Below, one piece after another: positions 34,843 to 43,984 of a DNA stretch of 64,000 bases. The notes under the pieces were generated by a model, which ran no database searches, was not told where the DNA came from, and saw nothing but the letters and a program-made list of their open reading frames with translations. A program made the translations under genes and the position numbers. The stretch's first letter is position 1. Each line of letters opens with the position of its first letter. The DNA is from Chitinophaga solisilvae (lineage in GTDB: Bacteria; Bacteroidota; Bacteroidia; Chitinophagales; Chitinophagaceae): assembly GCF_009928525.1 (NCBI RefSeq), contig NZ_JAABOK010000012.1:1-64000 (forward strand), read 5' to 3'.

Positions 34843-36243
34843 ATGGAATTTAGAATAGAGAAAGACACAATGGGCGAAGTAAAAGTGCCTGTGAATGCTT
34901 ATTATGGCGCTCAAACCCAGCGTTCCATTGAAAATTTCAAGATAGCTCAGGATATCAACAGGATGCCTAAAGAGATTATCAAGGCATTTGCCTACCTGAA
35001 GAAAGCAGCTGCCCTCACCAACCTGGAAGCAGGTGTACTGCCTGAAGAGAAAAGCAACCTGATAGGCCGGGTGTGCGATGAGATCCTGGAAGGTAAGCTG
35101 GATGACCAGTTTCCGCTGGTGGTATGGCAGACCGGTTCCGGCACCCAATCCAATATGAATGTTAACGAAGTGGTGGCATATCGTGCACACGTACTGCACG
35201 GCGGCCAGCTCACTGATAAAGATAAATTCGTTCACCCGAACGATGACGTGAATAAATCACAGTCTTCCAACGACACTTTCCCTACCGCTATGCACATTGC
35301 GGCATATAAAATGCTCCTGGAAACCACTATTCCGGGCATTAAGAAGCTCCGCGACACGCTGGCAGCAAAAGCCAAAGCGTTCATGCATGTGGTGAAAATT
35401 GGCCGTACGCACTTTATGGACGCTACCCCGCTTACCCTGGGTCAGGAAATCAGCGGTTATGTAGCGCAGCTGGATCATGGTCTGAGAGCTATCAACAACT
35501 CCCTGCCGCACCTGAGCGAACTGGCGCTGGGCGGTACTGCCGTAGGTACAGGCATCAACACCCCTAAAGGTTATTCCGAAAACGTAGCCAAAAATATCGC
35601 TGCTTTAACCGGTCTGCCTTTCGTGACTGCTCCCAACAAGTTTGAAGCACTGGCAGCTCACGACGCTATCGTGGAAGCACATGGCGCATTGAAAACAGTA
35701 GCCGTAAGCCTGATGAAGATAGCAAATGATGTGCGTATGCTCAGCTCCGGCCCACGTGCAGGTATCGGCGAAATCCACATCCCGGACAACGAACCTGGTT
35801 CTTCCATCATGCCGGGTAAAGTGAACCCTACCCAGTGCGAAGCCCTCACGATGATAGCTGCACAGGTAATGGGCAACGACGTAGCCATCAGCATAGGCGG
35901 CGCTAACGGACACTTCGAACTGAACGTGTTCAAGCCTGTAATGATCTTCAACTTCCTCCACTCTGCCCGCCTCATCGGCGAAGGCTGTGTGAGCTTCAAT
36001 GATAAATGCGCAGAAGGTATCGAGCCTATTGAAGCTAATATCAAAAAGCACGTAGATAACTCCCTCATGCTGGTTACCGCGCTGAACACTAAAATCGGTT
36101 ACTATAAAGCTGCCGAAATAGCCCAGAAAGCGCATAAAGAAGGTACCACCCTCAAAGAAATGGCAGTGAAACTGGGTTACGTAACCCCGGCTGAATTTGA
36201 CGAATGGGTAGTGCCGGGTAATATGGTGGGAGAGATTAAGTAG
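34843..36243 (+). CDS. fumC: Class II fumarate hydratase
   Basis: A 466-residue iron-independent fumarase of the TCA cycle, fumarate to malate. The start FRIEKDTMGEVKVPVNAYYGAQTQRS is typical, and TGSGTQSNMNVNEV, KIGRTHFMDATPLTLGQE and the signature GSSIMPGKVNPTQCE (with the catalytic Ser loop) are all intact. Length is normal. It has its own promoter next to LIR-7. Confidence 0.97.
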   Translation: MEFRIEKDTMGEVKVPVNAYYGAQTQRSIENFKIAQDINRMPKEIIKAFAYLKKAAALTNLEAGVLPEEKSNLIGRVCDEILEGKLDDQFPLVVWQTGSGTQSNMNVNEVVAYRAHVLHGGQLTDKDKFVHPNDDVNKSQSSNDTFPTAMHIAAYKMLLETTIPGIKKLRDTLAAKAKAFMHVVKIGRTHFMDATPLTLGQEISGYVAQLDHGLRAINNSLPHLSELALGGTAVGTGINTPKGYSENVAKNIAALTGLPFVTAPNKFEALAAHDAIVEAHGALKTVAVSLMKIANDVRMLSSGPRAGIGEIHIPDNEPGSSIMPGKVNPTQCEALTMIAAQVMGNDVAISIGGANGHFELNVFKPVMIFNFLHSARLIGEGCVSFNDKCAEGIEPIEANIKKHVDNSLMLVTALNTKIGYYKAAEIAQKAHKEGTTLKEMAVKLGYVTPAEFDEWVVPGNMVGEIK

Positions 36244-36245
36244 TT

Positions 36246-36386
36246 TAATTACGAATTACGAATTGCGAATTGCGAATGTAGCGCGAAGATAAAAGCGAAG
36301 ACCAGAGCTTACTCAATGTAAATGCTCTGGTCTTCGCTTTTATCTTCGCGCTACATTCGCAATTCGCAATTTGTAATTCGTAATTA
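36246..36386. repeat. Long inverted repeat LIR-8 (ATTACGA-type ends)
   Basis: Arms 36246-36308 and 36324-36386 are 63 nt each with one mismatch; loop 15 nt. The inner stem is GTAGCGCGAAGATAAAAGCG plus a second GCGAAGA word. The right tip contains the stop codon of the TonB receptor gene (36384-36386). It lies between convergent genes. Confidence 0.97.
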
Positions 36387-39248
36387 TTTTTTCTTAAACA
36401 CATTGTCATACGTGATCGTAAAGTAGTACAACCCGCGTATGGTAGGGCCGCCTACATACTGGAAGTAAGCGGTGTTGAACAGATTGGATGCTCCCAGTTT
36501 AAAGGAGGTACTGATCTTCGGAACGCGGTAGGTAACCTGTGCATCTACAGTGCTGTAGGCTGGTACATCGCCGTTGCCGAAGAGGTTCTGCCAGTAGAAG
36601 GTATCCTGCCAGTGCCATACTACGTTGAAGCCAATGTTCTTGTATACGTTACGGTTACCTATGCTCACGTTGGTGAACCATTCCGGAGTGTTGAAACCCG
36701 GAATCAGCGCATCGTCCTTTGTTTTGTCCTGTGCCAGTTTGTTGAAGTTGGCATTACCGCTCACGGTGAATGTTTTGTAAATATCGTAGGTGACAGCGAG
36801 GGCAAAACCATAATTGTTCACGGTAGATTTACTGTTGGTCCACACGCGGTACCTGTTCTGCAAAGACTTGTCCAGCATCTGATTCAGCACAGCCTGATCG
36901 GGGTTGCTGATGTTACCGGTTTGCGGAACCACAGTTTCAATCTGACCAATGAAATGCTTGTACGAGCTGAAGTAGCCATCCACGTCAATGAAGAGTCTGT
37001 TTTGCAGTAGTACGGCTTTATAGCCTGCTTCGAAAGAGGTAATTTGTTCCGGTACTATGGGGTCCAGGTTGGCAGCTTTCAGTACGCCGGCATTTTTGGC
37101 TGCAGCGGCTTCCTTGCTGATATGCTCCGCGTTGATGGTTTTGTTTACGGCAACGTTAAAGGCATCAACGGAAGAAGTGAGATAGGAGTTTTTGAAATAA
37201 CCCAGCCCATCTTCTATGAATGCCAGTCCGCCTACACGCCTTACCTGTCCGTTGTTAACAAAGGAGTATGCCTCAAACAGTGACGGGAAGCGGAATCCAT
37301 TCTGCCAGGAAACCCGGAAATTGTGCTTGTCCTTGATACTATATACAACGGCTATACGCGGATTTATTTTACCGGCAAACTGTTCGTTTTTATCATAACG
37401 CAGCGAGCCGGTGAGCTTCAGCGCATCGTTGAAAAATGCTTTGCTGATTTGCGCAAAGCCACCTGCTTTGCCGTACCAGATGTGCTTTCCACCTGATTGA
37501 TTACGTTTGTCCAGCGGCAGGGAGAAATCCACAAAGTTGTTGCCATCCGGAATGATTTCATAGGTGCGGTAATCTGCGCCTACGAGTACATCTGCAAAAT
37601 GGATGTATTTACGCAGGTTCCAGGTACCTTCTGTATGATAGAAACGGCTCTTCTGCAGCAGGGCAGCGCCACCGGAGGTGTTGTCCGGGTTTTTGGAGGT
37701 AGGGTAAATATCCCAGTCATTGATGCCTTTTATTTTTTCGCGTTGCGCTTCAAATTCAGGCGTGCCGGGCGTCCATCTGCCGGCATCCGCAAAGGTGCGG
37801 GCAGCCTGATGTGCGGCTACCAGATCCTTGCCGGCGGTGAGTGCATTATTCAGCCCGGTAGTATAATCTTTCTGCCAGGCTTTATCTGACTTGAAAGATT
37901 TCTCCAGGTTGTCTGCCAGCGGATTCATGTTATAGGAGTCGCCGGTATTTTCAATGGATACGTAAGAGCGTACCGTGAAATCAGGATGGGTGATTTCAAG
38001 TTTATGATTGGATACGGTTACACCTTTCAGACCAATGCGGTTACCACGCTGAAAGAAGCCGTCCATCTTACCATAGCGGTTGGACAGGGAGATCTCGATC
38101 TTATCCCTGATACGGAAGTTAAAGGAGTTGTCGATCTTGGTATTTCTCACGGTATAATCTCCTACAAGATCTTTTTCCCAGTAGCCGGTGCGATGCACGG
38201 TATACGCGCGTCCGTCCTTATCAGTGATGGCGATATTGCCCTGGTCTGCATATTTATTCCAACGGTCGTTGGCAATGTTGTTTTCGCCGCTGAGCTGCGG
38301 AAAGTCAGGATTGATCTTGCTTTGCGGGGTGAAGTCATCATGACTGTCTGCATACCAGTCAGTACCCTGCATGTAGCTGGCATTTATTTTCCAGGCGAAC
38401 CATTTGGAGTATGCCTGTGCGTAGCGTACAGCCGTTTCCGTTATAGGCTTCGGACTGCTGCCGCTGCCATCGAAATGGTTGAATGCTATTTTCTGATAAA
38501 CGCTTACACCCTGGTACTGGAAAGGGTTTTTGGTGATGAGGTTGGACATGCCGTTGATGGCGTTCATACCATATAATGCAGAGGAGGCGCCCGGTGTTAC
38601 TTCCACGCTGAGGATATCCAACTCCGTAGGTCCGATGGCGTTACCCAGCGGTACACCCAGGGTAGCTGCCTGATTGTCTACACCATCTACCAGCTGCATG
38701 AAACGGAAGTTATTGGGTACGTTAAATCCGCGGGTGTTGAATACCTTGAAGGTCAGGCCGGCAGTGGTCATCTGAACGCCTTTGAGGTTACCTAATGCAT
38801 CATAGAAGGTAGAAGAAGGCGTTTCTTTCAGTGCCCTGATATCCAGCTTTTCTATGGCTACGGGTGACCGCAGCAGCTTCTCCTGCTGCCGGGAAGCGGA
38901 TACTACCACTTCATTTACCAGGAGGGACTGGGTAAAAAGCTGGATGGCCAGTTTGCTGTTACTGTTTTTTACTTCAAATTCCTGTGGCTGATAGCCGATA
39001 AGCCTCACTATCAGTTTCAGTGGGAATTTGCTGTTGGTAGTCACCTGAAAGTGGCCGCTGGTATCTGTCTGCGCGCCAAAGGAAGTGTTTTTGATCTGGA
39101 TGGAAGCGCCGGGCAGGCCAATGCCGCGGTCGTCGGTAATTTTACCCTCAATGACATAGGAGCCATTAAGTTGTGCCTGTACTACTACCGGACTAAAGAA
39201 CAGTATGAGCCATACGTATTTAGCCAGTATAGGTAAGAACTTTTGCAT
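36384..39248 (-). CDS. TonB-dependent outer-membrane receptor
   Basis: A 954-residue receptor. The signal peptide ends near VVVQAQ, followed by a carboxypeptidase-regulatory-like domain (VIEGKITDDRGIGLPGASIQ, about 30-110), a plug domain (VVSASRQQEKLLRSPVAIEKL) and a 22-strand barrel ending YYFTITYDNVF. No SusD partner is adjacent. The ligand is unknown. The protein has no cysteine that I can find and few methionines. Its promoter carries the same 19-bp operator as the cysteine-free peroxiredoxin-like gene, which hints at a shared nutrient-limitation response. Confidence 0.94.
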   Translation of the reverse strand: MQKFLPILAKYVWLILFFSPVVVQAQLNGSYVIEGKITDDRGIGLPGASIQIKNTSFGAQTDTSGHFQVTTNSKFPLKLIVRLIGYQPQEFEVKNSNSKLAIQLFTQSLLVNEVVVSASRQQEKLLRSPVAIEKLDIRALKETPSSTFYDALGNLKGVQMTTAGLTFKVFNTRGFNVPNNFRFMQLVDGVDNQAATLGVPLGNAIGPTELDILSVEVTPGASSALYGMNAINGMSNLITKNPFQYQGVSVYQKIAFNHFDGSGSSPKPITETAVRYAQAYSKWFAWKINASYMQGTDWYADSHDDFTPQSKINPDFPQLSGENNIANDRWNKYADQGNIAITDKDGRAYTVHRTGYWEKDLVGDYTVRNTKIDNSFNFRIRDKIEISLSNRYGKMDGFFQRGNRIGLKGVTVSNHKLEITHPDFTVRSYVSIENTGDSYNMNPLADNLEKSFKSDKAWQKDYTTGLNNALTAGKDLVAAHQAARTFADAGRWTPGTPEFEAQREKIKGINDWDIYPTSKNPDNTSGGAALLQKSRFYHTEGTWNLRKYIHFADVLVGADYRTYEIIPDGNNFVDFSLPLDKRNQSGGKHIWYGKAGGFAQISKAFFNDALKLTGSLRYDKNEQFAGKINPRIAVVYSIKDKHNFRVSWQNGFRFPSLFEAYSFVNNGQVRRVGGLAFIEDGLGYFKNSYLTSSVDAFNVAVNKTINAEHISKEAAAAKNAGVLKAANLDPIVPEQITSFEAGYKAVLLQNRLFIDVDGYFSSYKHFIGQIETVVPQTGNISNPDQAVLNQMLDKSLQNRYRVWTNSKSTVNNYGFALAVTYDIYKTFTVSGNANFNKLAQDKTKDDALIPGFNTPEWFTNVSIGNRNVYKNIGFNVVWHWQDTFYWQNLFGNGDVPAYSTVDAQVTYRVPKISTSFKLGASNLFNTAYFQYVGGPTIRGLYYFTITYDNVFKKK

Positions 39249-39373
39249 GATGATGTTATAGAATTATAGATTCTGGAAAGAAAAAATGATCGCCTGATGG
39301 GGTGCGGAAAGCCGGTGTTGTGACTCAACATCGTTTAGCAACAGTTATATCATCTGTAAATTTAAAAGCCATA

Positions 39374-39424
39374 TAGTCTATAGAATTAGTAGACAAATAT
39401 AAAACGGGTATTTTTCATTTCAAA
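39374..39424 (-). promoter_or_regulatory. Promoter and shared operator of the TonB receptor gene
   Basis: On the minus strand there is TTTG at 39421-39424, then TATATTTG at 39394-39401 after a 19-nt spacer, a full Bacteroidota promoter. Directly downstream, at the predicted start, lies TAGTCTATAGAATTAGTAG (plus-strand reading, 39374-39392), identical to the site at 9618. The leader is about 135 nt. Confidence 0.75.
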
Positions 39425-39524
39425 GGAAAAAGAAGAAAAAAAGATAATAGGTTGATAATGACAGGGGAAAGAAAACAGTAACTGCAGTGGGAAAGGCAAT
39501 ATGGACGCGGAAATACGGCTATTA

Positions 39525-39560
39525 CAAAAAAAATCCCCCGGTAAGATGATTACCGGGGGA
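39525..39560 (-). terminator. Terminator of lspA
   Basis: TCCCCCGGTAA (39534-39544) pairs perfectly with TTACCGGGGGA (39550-39560) across a 5-nt loop. The minus strand continues TTTTTTTTG. Confidence 0.95.
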
Positions 39561-39585
39561 CTGCATAATATATAGAATATCGTTG

Positions 39586-40236
39586 TTATACGGCCTGGTC
39601 TGCCTTTACTTCTTTTACTTCCTTCACTTCCAGGTGCCTGCCGAAAAAGCGCTTCTGAAAAAGGAGAATAGCAATAACACCGGTAGAAATAGCAGCATCG
39701 GCTATATTGAATACCGGGCGGAAGAACACGAAATAATCGCCGCCTTTGAAGGGCACCCACTTGGGCAGATAGCCTTCATAGATGGGGAAGTACAGCATAT
39801 CTACCACGCGGCCGTGCAGGAAACTGCCATAACCGCCGCCGGCAGGCAGGAATTTGGCTACCTCATATCCTATGCTGTCATTGAAGATAATACCATAGAA
39901 CATACTGTCTATCAGGTTACCGGCAGCGCCAGCCAGTATCAGCGAACCGCAGATCAGCAGTCCGTTACTGTACTTTTCGCGCACCAGTTTTTTCATATAG
40001 AAAAAGCCCACCACTACCGCCACCAGGCGGAAAGTGGTCAGTAATATCTTGCCAAAGTCGCCACCAAATTTAAGCCCATAGGCCATACCCTCGTTTTCAA
40101 TGAAATGAATACGGAACCAGTTGGGGAAAATGATGAACTCCTGCTGCATGAACATATGGGTCTTGATCCAGAACTTCAGCGCCTGGTCAATTACCAGGAT
40201 AAGGATAACGATAAGTACTACGTGACGATATTTCAA
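39586..40236 (-). CDS. lspA: Lipoprotein signal peptidase (signal peptidase II)
   Basis: A 216-residue inner-membrane aspartyl protease that removes signal peptides from prolipoproteins. Four membrane segments are seen. The catalytic Asp pair is in GNLIDSMFYG followed by VVDMLYFP, and FNIADAAISTG. Bacteroidota members carry the same loop EGYLPKWVPFKGGDYFVFF. A charged tail (residues about 200-216) contains the repeated word EVKEVKEVK, which is outside the usual enzyme core. Confidence 0.95.
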   Translation of the reverse strand: MKYRHVVLIVILILVIDQALKFWIKTHMFMQQEFIIFPNWFRIHFIENEGMAYGLKFGGDFGKILLTTFRLVAVVVGFFYMKKLVREKYSNGLLICGSLILAGAAGNLIDSMFYGIIFNDSIGYEVAKFLPAGGGYGSFLHGRVVDMLYFPIYEGYLPKWVPFKGGDYFVFFRPVFNIADAAISTGVIAILLFQKRFFGRHLEVKEVKEVKADQAV

Positions 40237-40254
40237 TTGATATTAAAATTTTAT

Positions 40255-40262
40255 CAAAAATA
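40255..40262 (-). promoter_or_regulatory. -7 box (TATTTTTG) for lspA
   Basis: The minus strand reads TATTTTTG, 18 nt before the lspA ATG. Confidence 0.5.
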
Positions 40263-40296
40263 ACAGATTATTTCAAAGTCGGAACCTGCAATATCA

Positions 40297-42807
40297 TTAT
40301 TCCTGAAAATATACCCGTTTTACCCGCTGTGAAATTCCTGTTAATATTTCGTAGGGAATAGTCTCCGCCCATTGTGCCACCTGCTGTACGGCAAGGTCCT
40401 GGCCGAATACAATCACTTCATCACCTTCCATGACATCGGGAATATGGGTTACATCCAGCATAATCATATCCATGGCCACCACGCCTATTACCGGCGCCAG
40501 CTTGCCTCGGATCAGCATCTTGCCCTTGCCCAAGCCCAGCCTGCGCGGATAGCCGTCTGCATACCCGATCCGCACGGTAGCGGTAACGGAAGGCGCATGC
40601 GCTTCCCACCTGGCGCCGTATCCCACGGTATCGCCGGGTTGCAGGTATTTCAGCTGTGCGATGGTTGTTTTCAGGGTGCTTACATTTCGCAGCTGCTCCT
40701 GAATACCATTGCTACTGTCTATTCCATACATACCGATGCCCAGCCGCACCATATCCAGGTGCAGGTCGGGGTACCGCGTAATAGCCGCACTGTTGGCAAT
40801 ATGCCGGATCACCGTGTATCCCAGCGCCTTCTGCAGTTCATGGCTCATTTCATAGAAAAGACGCCCCTGTTGCTGTGTCAGCGCATCTTTGGAAGGATCT
40901 TCACTGGCGGCAAGATGACTGAAGATAGACTGTACCTTCAGCAACGGGGCCGCAGTGAGTGCCTGCGACAATGCCGGAATATCGCTTTTTACAAAACCCA
41001 GCCTGTGCATACCGGTATCCAGCTTAATATGTACCGGGAATTCCGTTTTGCCCGCCGCACTTACTTCTTCCATAAACTGCAGCAGTATATGCATGGCATA
41101 TATCTCCGGTTCCAGGTTCCAGTGCAGGATAGCGTCGAAACTGGCCGGCTCCGGGTTCATCACCATGATAGGCATGGTAATACCCGCCCTTCTCAGTTCC
41201 ACTCCTTCGTCGGCGTAGGCTACCGCGAGGTAATCCACCCCGTGAAACTGCAGCAGGTTAGCTATCTCAAAGCTGCCGCTGCCATAGGAGAAGGCCTTCA
41301 CCATCGCCATCAGCCGGGTATCAGGCTTCAGCATGGACTGATACAGCTTTACATTGCTGGCCAGTGCGGTGAGGTTAATTTCCAGGATCGTCTGGTGCGC
41401 TTTCTGCTCCAGCACCTTACCGATCCGTTCAAACTGAAATATGCGGGAACCCTTTACCAGTATAGTTTCGTTCTCAAAATCATCTGCATTGAACTGCTGT
41501 ATGTATTCATCGGTGGTATTGAAAAACTGTGTTTTCAACCCTTCTACCTGCTGAAAACTTTTCTTTTCGCGGGTGATGTTTTTACCAATGGCAATCAGTT
41601 TGTTGATACCTTTCTTCTGCAGCAGGTCTGCCACTTCCTCGTACAGGGTGGCATCGCTTTTACCGCTCTGCAATATATCGCTGAGTATAACAGTACGGGT
41701 AGCATGCTGCTGCTGTTGCTGCAGGAAGTCCAGTGCAATGGTCAGCGAGCCTAAATCCAGGTTATAGCTGTCATTGATAACGGAGCAGTTGTTGATACCC
41801 TGCTTCAGTTCCAGGCGCATGGCAATGTTGCTGAGCAGATCCATACGTTGCTGAATCACCTCCTGTTCCTTACCCAGATGCAGCATCAGCGCCCAGCAGT
41901 GAATGGCGTTTTCAATGGAACCCTCATCCACAAAGGGGATCGTGATGTGCAGCGTCTCCTGTTTATACAGGGCTTCAATGCGGGTATGATGATCATGCTT
42001 TTCTGTGCTGACGATACGCAGGTCGGCATCCGTTTTCCGGGACCAGGAGAAAAGCTCCGGCCCGCCGCCGCCTTCCTGGTTATCCTTCTTCCCTACCTGG
42101 TTGTGGAAAGATAATACACATTCGTTCAGCGCAAGATAATCCTTGCAGTAAATCAGAATATCGCTTTTCGCAAATAATACCAGCTTCTCATTAATCTTCT
42201 GCCTGATATTCAAAAAACCTTCGCTGTGTGCTTCTCCGATATTGGTAAAGATGCCGATAGTAGGACGGATGATCTTTTCCAGGTTCACCATTTCACCAGG
42301 TTGTGAAATACCGGCTTCAAAAATTGCCAGCTGGTGTTCCGGTTTCATCTGCCATACAGACAAGGGCACGCCTATCTGAGAGTTGTAGCTCTTGGGGCTG
42401 CGCACAATGTTGTAATCTTTTTCCAGCAGCTGGTATAACCACTCTTTTACAATGGTTTTTCCGTTACTGCCGGTAATACCAATCACCGGAATATGAAACT
42501 GCTGCCGGTGCGATGCCACCAGCGTGTGCAGCGCATGCAGCGTATCTTTTACCAGTATGAAATTTGCTTTAGGATATTTTTCCAGTGGCACAGGCTCGCT
42601 CACAATAAAGTTGCTGACGCCTTTGCGGTACAATTCATCAATGTACTGATGCGCGTTGCGCCGTGGGCTTACCAATGGTATGAACAGTGATGTTTCCGGG
42701 AAGCTCAGCTTCCGGCTGTCCAATAAGAGATGGTCAATTTCAGAAAATCCTGTCTCTTGCAACAATTCCCCTTTGAGAGTTTTGTTGATGCTTGCTGCGT
42801 TATACAC
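40297..42807 (-). CDS. Fused MurF-like ligase and alanine racemase
   Basis: An 836-residue two-domain protein. The first ~450 residues are a Mur ligase with the P-loop GITGSNGKTIVKEW and NDSYNLDLGSL, normally adding D-Ala-D-Ala to the UDP-MurNAc tripeptide. The last ~380 residues are an alanine racemase, with the PLP lysine in MAMVKAFSYGSG and the second catalytic Tyr in VGYGARW-like sequence. The two steps supply and use D-Ala in one chain, a fusion known in Bacteroidota. The start is GTG at 42807. A second, stand-alone MurF is at 49-50 kb, so this ligase half may be accessory or inactive. Confidence 0.93.
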   Translation of the reverse strand: MYNAASINKTLKGELLQETGFSEIDHLLLDSRKLSFPETSLFIPLVSPRRNAHQYIDELYRKGVSNFIVSEPVPLEKYPKANFILVKDTLHALHTLVASHRQQFHIPVIGITGSNGKTIVKEWLYQLLEKDYNIVRSPKSYNSQIGVPLSVWQMKPEHQLAIFEAGISQPGEMVNLEKIIRPTIGIFTNIGEAHSEGFLNIRQKINEKLVLFAKSDILIYCKDYLALNECVLSFHNQVGKKDNQEGGGGPELFSWSRKTDADLRIVSTEKHDHHTRIEALYKQETLHITIPFVDEGSIENAIHCWALMLHLGKEQEVIQQRMDLLSNIAMRLELKQGINNCSVINDSYNLDLGSLTIALDFLQQQQQHATRTVILSDILQSGKSDATLYEEVADLLQKKGINKLIAIGKNITREKKSFQQVEGLKTQFFNTTDEYIQQFNADDFENETILVKGSRIFQFERIGKVLEQKAHQTILEINLTALASNVKLYQSMLKPDTRLMAMVKAFSYGSGSFEIANLLQFHGVDYLAVAYADEGVELRRAGITMPIMVMNPEPASFDAILHWNLEPEIYAMHILLQFMEEVSAAGKTEFPVHIKLDTGMHRLGFVKSDIPALSQALTAAPLLKVQSIFSHLAASEDPSKDALTQQQGRLFYEMSHELQKALGYTVIRHIANSAAITRYPDLHLDMVRLGIGMYGIDSSNGIQEQLRNVSTLKTTIAQLKYLQPGDTVGYGARWEAHAPSVTATVRIGYADGYPRRLGLGKGKMLIRGKLAPVIGVVAMDMIMLDVTHIPDVMEGDEVIVFGQDLAVQQVAQWAETIPYEILTGISQRVKRVYFQE

Positions 42808-42840
42808 TTTAATCAGGTTTGAATAATCACTTAGCAGCTA

Positions 42841-42848
42841 CAAAATTA
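42841..42848 (-). promoter_or_regulatory. -7 box (TAATTTTG) for the murF-alr gene
   Basis: The minus strand reads TAATTTTG, 33 nt before the GTG start, which supports that start. Confidence 0.5.
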
Positions 42849-42863
42849 ATCTGGAGCTGCTTT

Positions 42864-43802
42864 TTACTTTACTTCACCTTCCGGCAATCCTTTTTTCTGA
42901 TGATAGAGGGAATAAAGAATGGAACCTCCAAGGCATAATACTATTACAATTAAAGACACATATACTGGTATATGTATAAAATAATCTGCCAGCATTTTTA
43001 AGCCTATGAATATAAGTACGACGGCAATACCCTGCGGCAGATAATCAAATTTATCCACGGCGCCTCTCAGCAGGAAGAACAGGGAACGTAAGCCCAGTAC
43101 TGCAAAGATGTTGGAGGTATATATCACCACCGGTTGCTGCGATATGGCAAATACCGCCGGTATGGAGTCCAGCGCGAAAATAATATCGGTTACGGCCAGC
43201 ATGACTACTACTACAGATAACGTTGTAAGATATACCTTATTATTTCTCCTGATAGTAAATCTTCCTTTAGGCTCTTCCGTTGTCACCCGCATATACCTGT
43301 ACATAAAACGGTAAGCCATATTCTCCTCCGGTTTGAATTCATCTTCCGGATTCGCTTTAAACATCTTTATACCGGTATATAACAGGAAAAGCCCGAAAAT
43401 ATAAAGTATCCAGTGGAACTTGTTAATCAGCACCACGCCCACACTGATGAAAATGGCTCTGAATATAAGCGCCATCAGAATACCTATCAGCAGCACGCGG
43501 GAATAATTCTCTTCCTTTACCTTGAAAAAACTGAATATGAGAATGAACACAAAAATATTATCCATGGATAATGACTTCTCCATAAGATAAGCACTCATAA
43601 AGCTGACAGCTGTATTGGCACCATCCTCAAACCACATGAACCCGAAGAACAGAACGGATAGCCCGATCCAGAATATACTCTGCCAGAAGGCTGTTTTTAG
43701 AGATGTTTTTTGACCTTTCTTACTGAATAATCCAAGATCGAAGATTAAGGCCAGGACGATCACTATGCCGAAAATGAGATACGTCCACTGAATGGGTGTC
43801 AT
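42864..43802 (-). CDS. TerC-family integral membrane protein
   Basis: A 312-residue protein with eight or nine hydrophobic segments, of the TerC/Alx family linked to tellurite resistance, alkaline response and metal (manganese) export. FWIGLSVLFFGFMWFEDG, EKSLSMDNIFVFILIFSFF and the later AVTDIIFALDSIPAVFAIS are family signatures with the conserved membrane Asp residues. Own promoter; terminated near the murF-alr promoter. Confidence 0.93.
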   Translation of the reverse strand: MTPIQWTYLIFGIVIVLALIFDLGLFSKKGQKTSLKTAFWQSIFWIGLSVLFFGFMWFEDGANTAVSFMSAYLMEKSLSMDNIFVFILIFSFFKVKEENYSRVLLIGILMALIFRAIFISVGVVLINKFHWILYIFGLFLLYTGIKMFKANPEDEFKPEENMAYRFMYRYMRVTTEEPKGRFTIRRNNKVYLTTLSVVVVMLAVTDIIFALDSIPAVFAISQQPVVIYTSNIFAVLGLRSLFFLLRGAVDKFDYLPQGIAVVLIFIGLKMLADYFIHIPVYVSLIVIVLCLGGSILYSLYHQKKGLPEGEVK

Positions 43803-43825
43803 GTGACTGTTTTTTTTATGAGCAG

Positions 43826-43833
43826 CAAAGATA
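43826..43833 (-). promoter_or_regulatory. -7 box (TATCTTTG) for the TerC gene
   Basis: The minus strand reads TATCTTTG, 23 nt before the ATG at 43802 and 11 nt from LIR-9. Confidence 0.6.
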
Positions 43834-43843
43834 TGTAAAAGGA

Positions 43844-43976
43844 ATTTACGGATTTTTTGATTTCGTGATTTACGAATTTTAAAATGCAGCGGAGATTGTT
43901 ATTTGATATATGAATAAATTATAATCTCCGCTGCATTTTAAAATTCGTAAATCACGAAATCAAAAAATCCGTAAAT
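43844..43976. repeat. Long inverted repeat LIR-9 (third end type), perfect arms
   Basis: Arms 43844-43897 and 43923-43976 are 54 nt and perfectly complementary; loop 25 nt. The end words differ from the other two types (GGATTTTTTGATTTCGTGAT), but the inner stem carries AAAATGCAGCGGAGATT, like the cores of LIR-7 and LIR-13. It lies between gldG and TerC genes, both minus. Confidence 0.97.
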
Positions 43977-43984
43977 GAATCATT

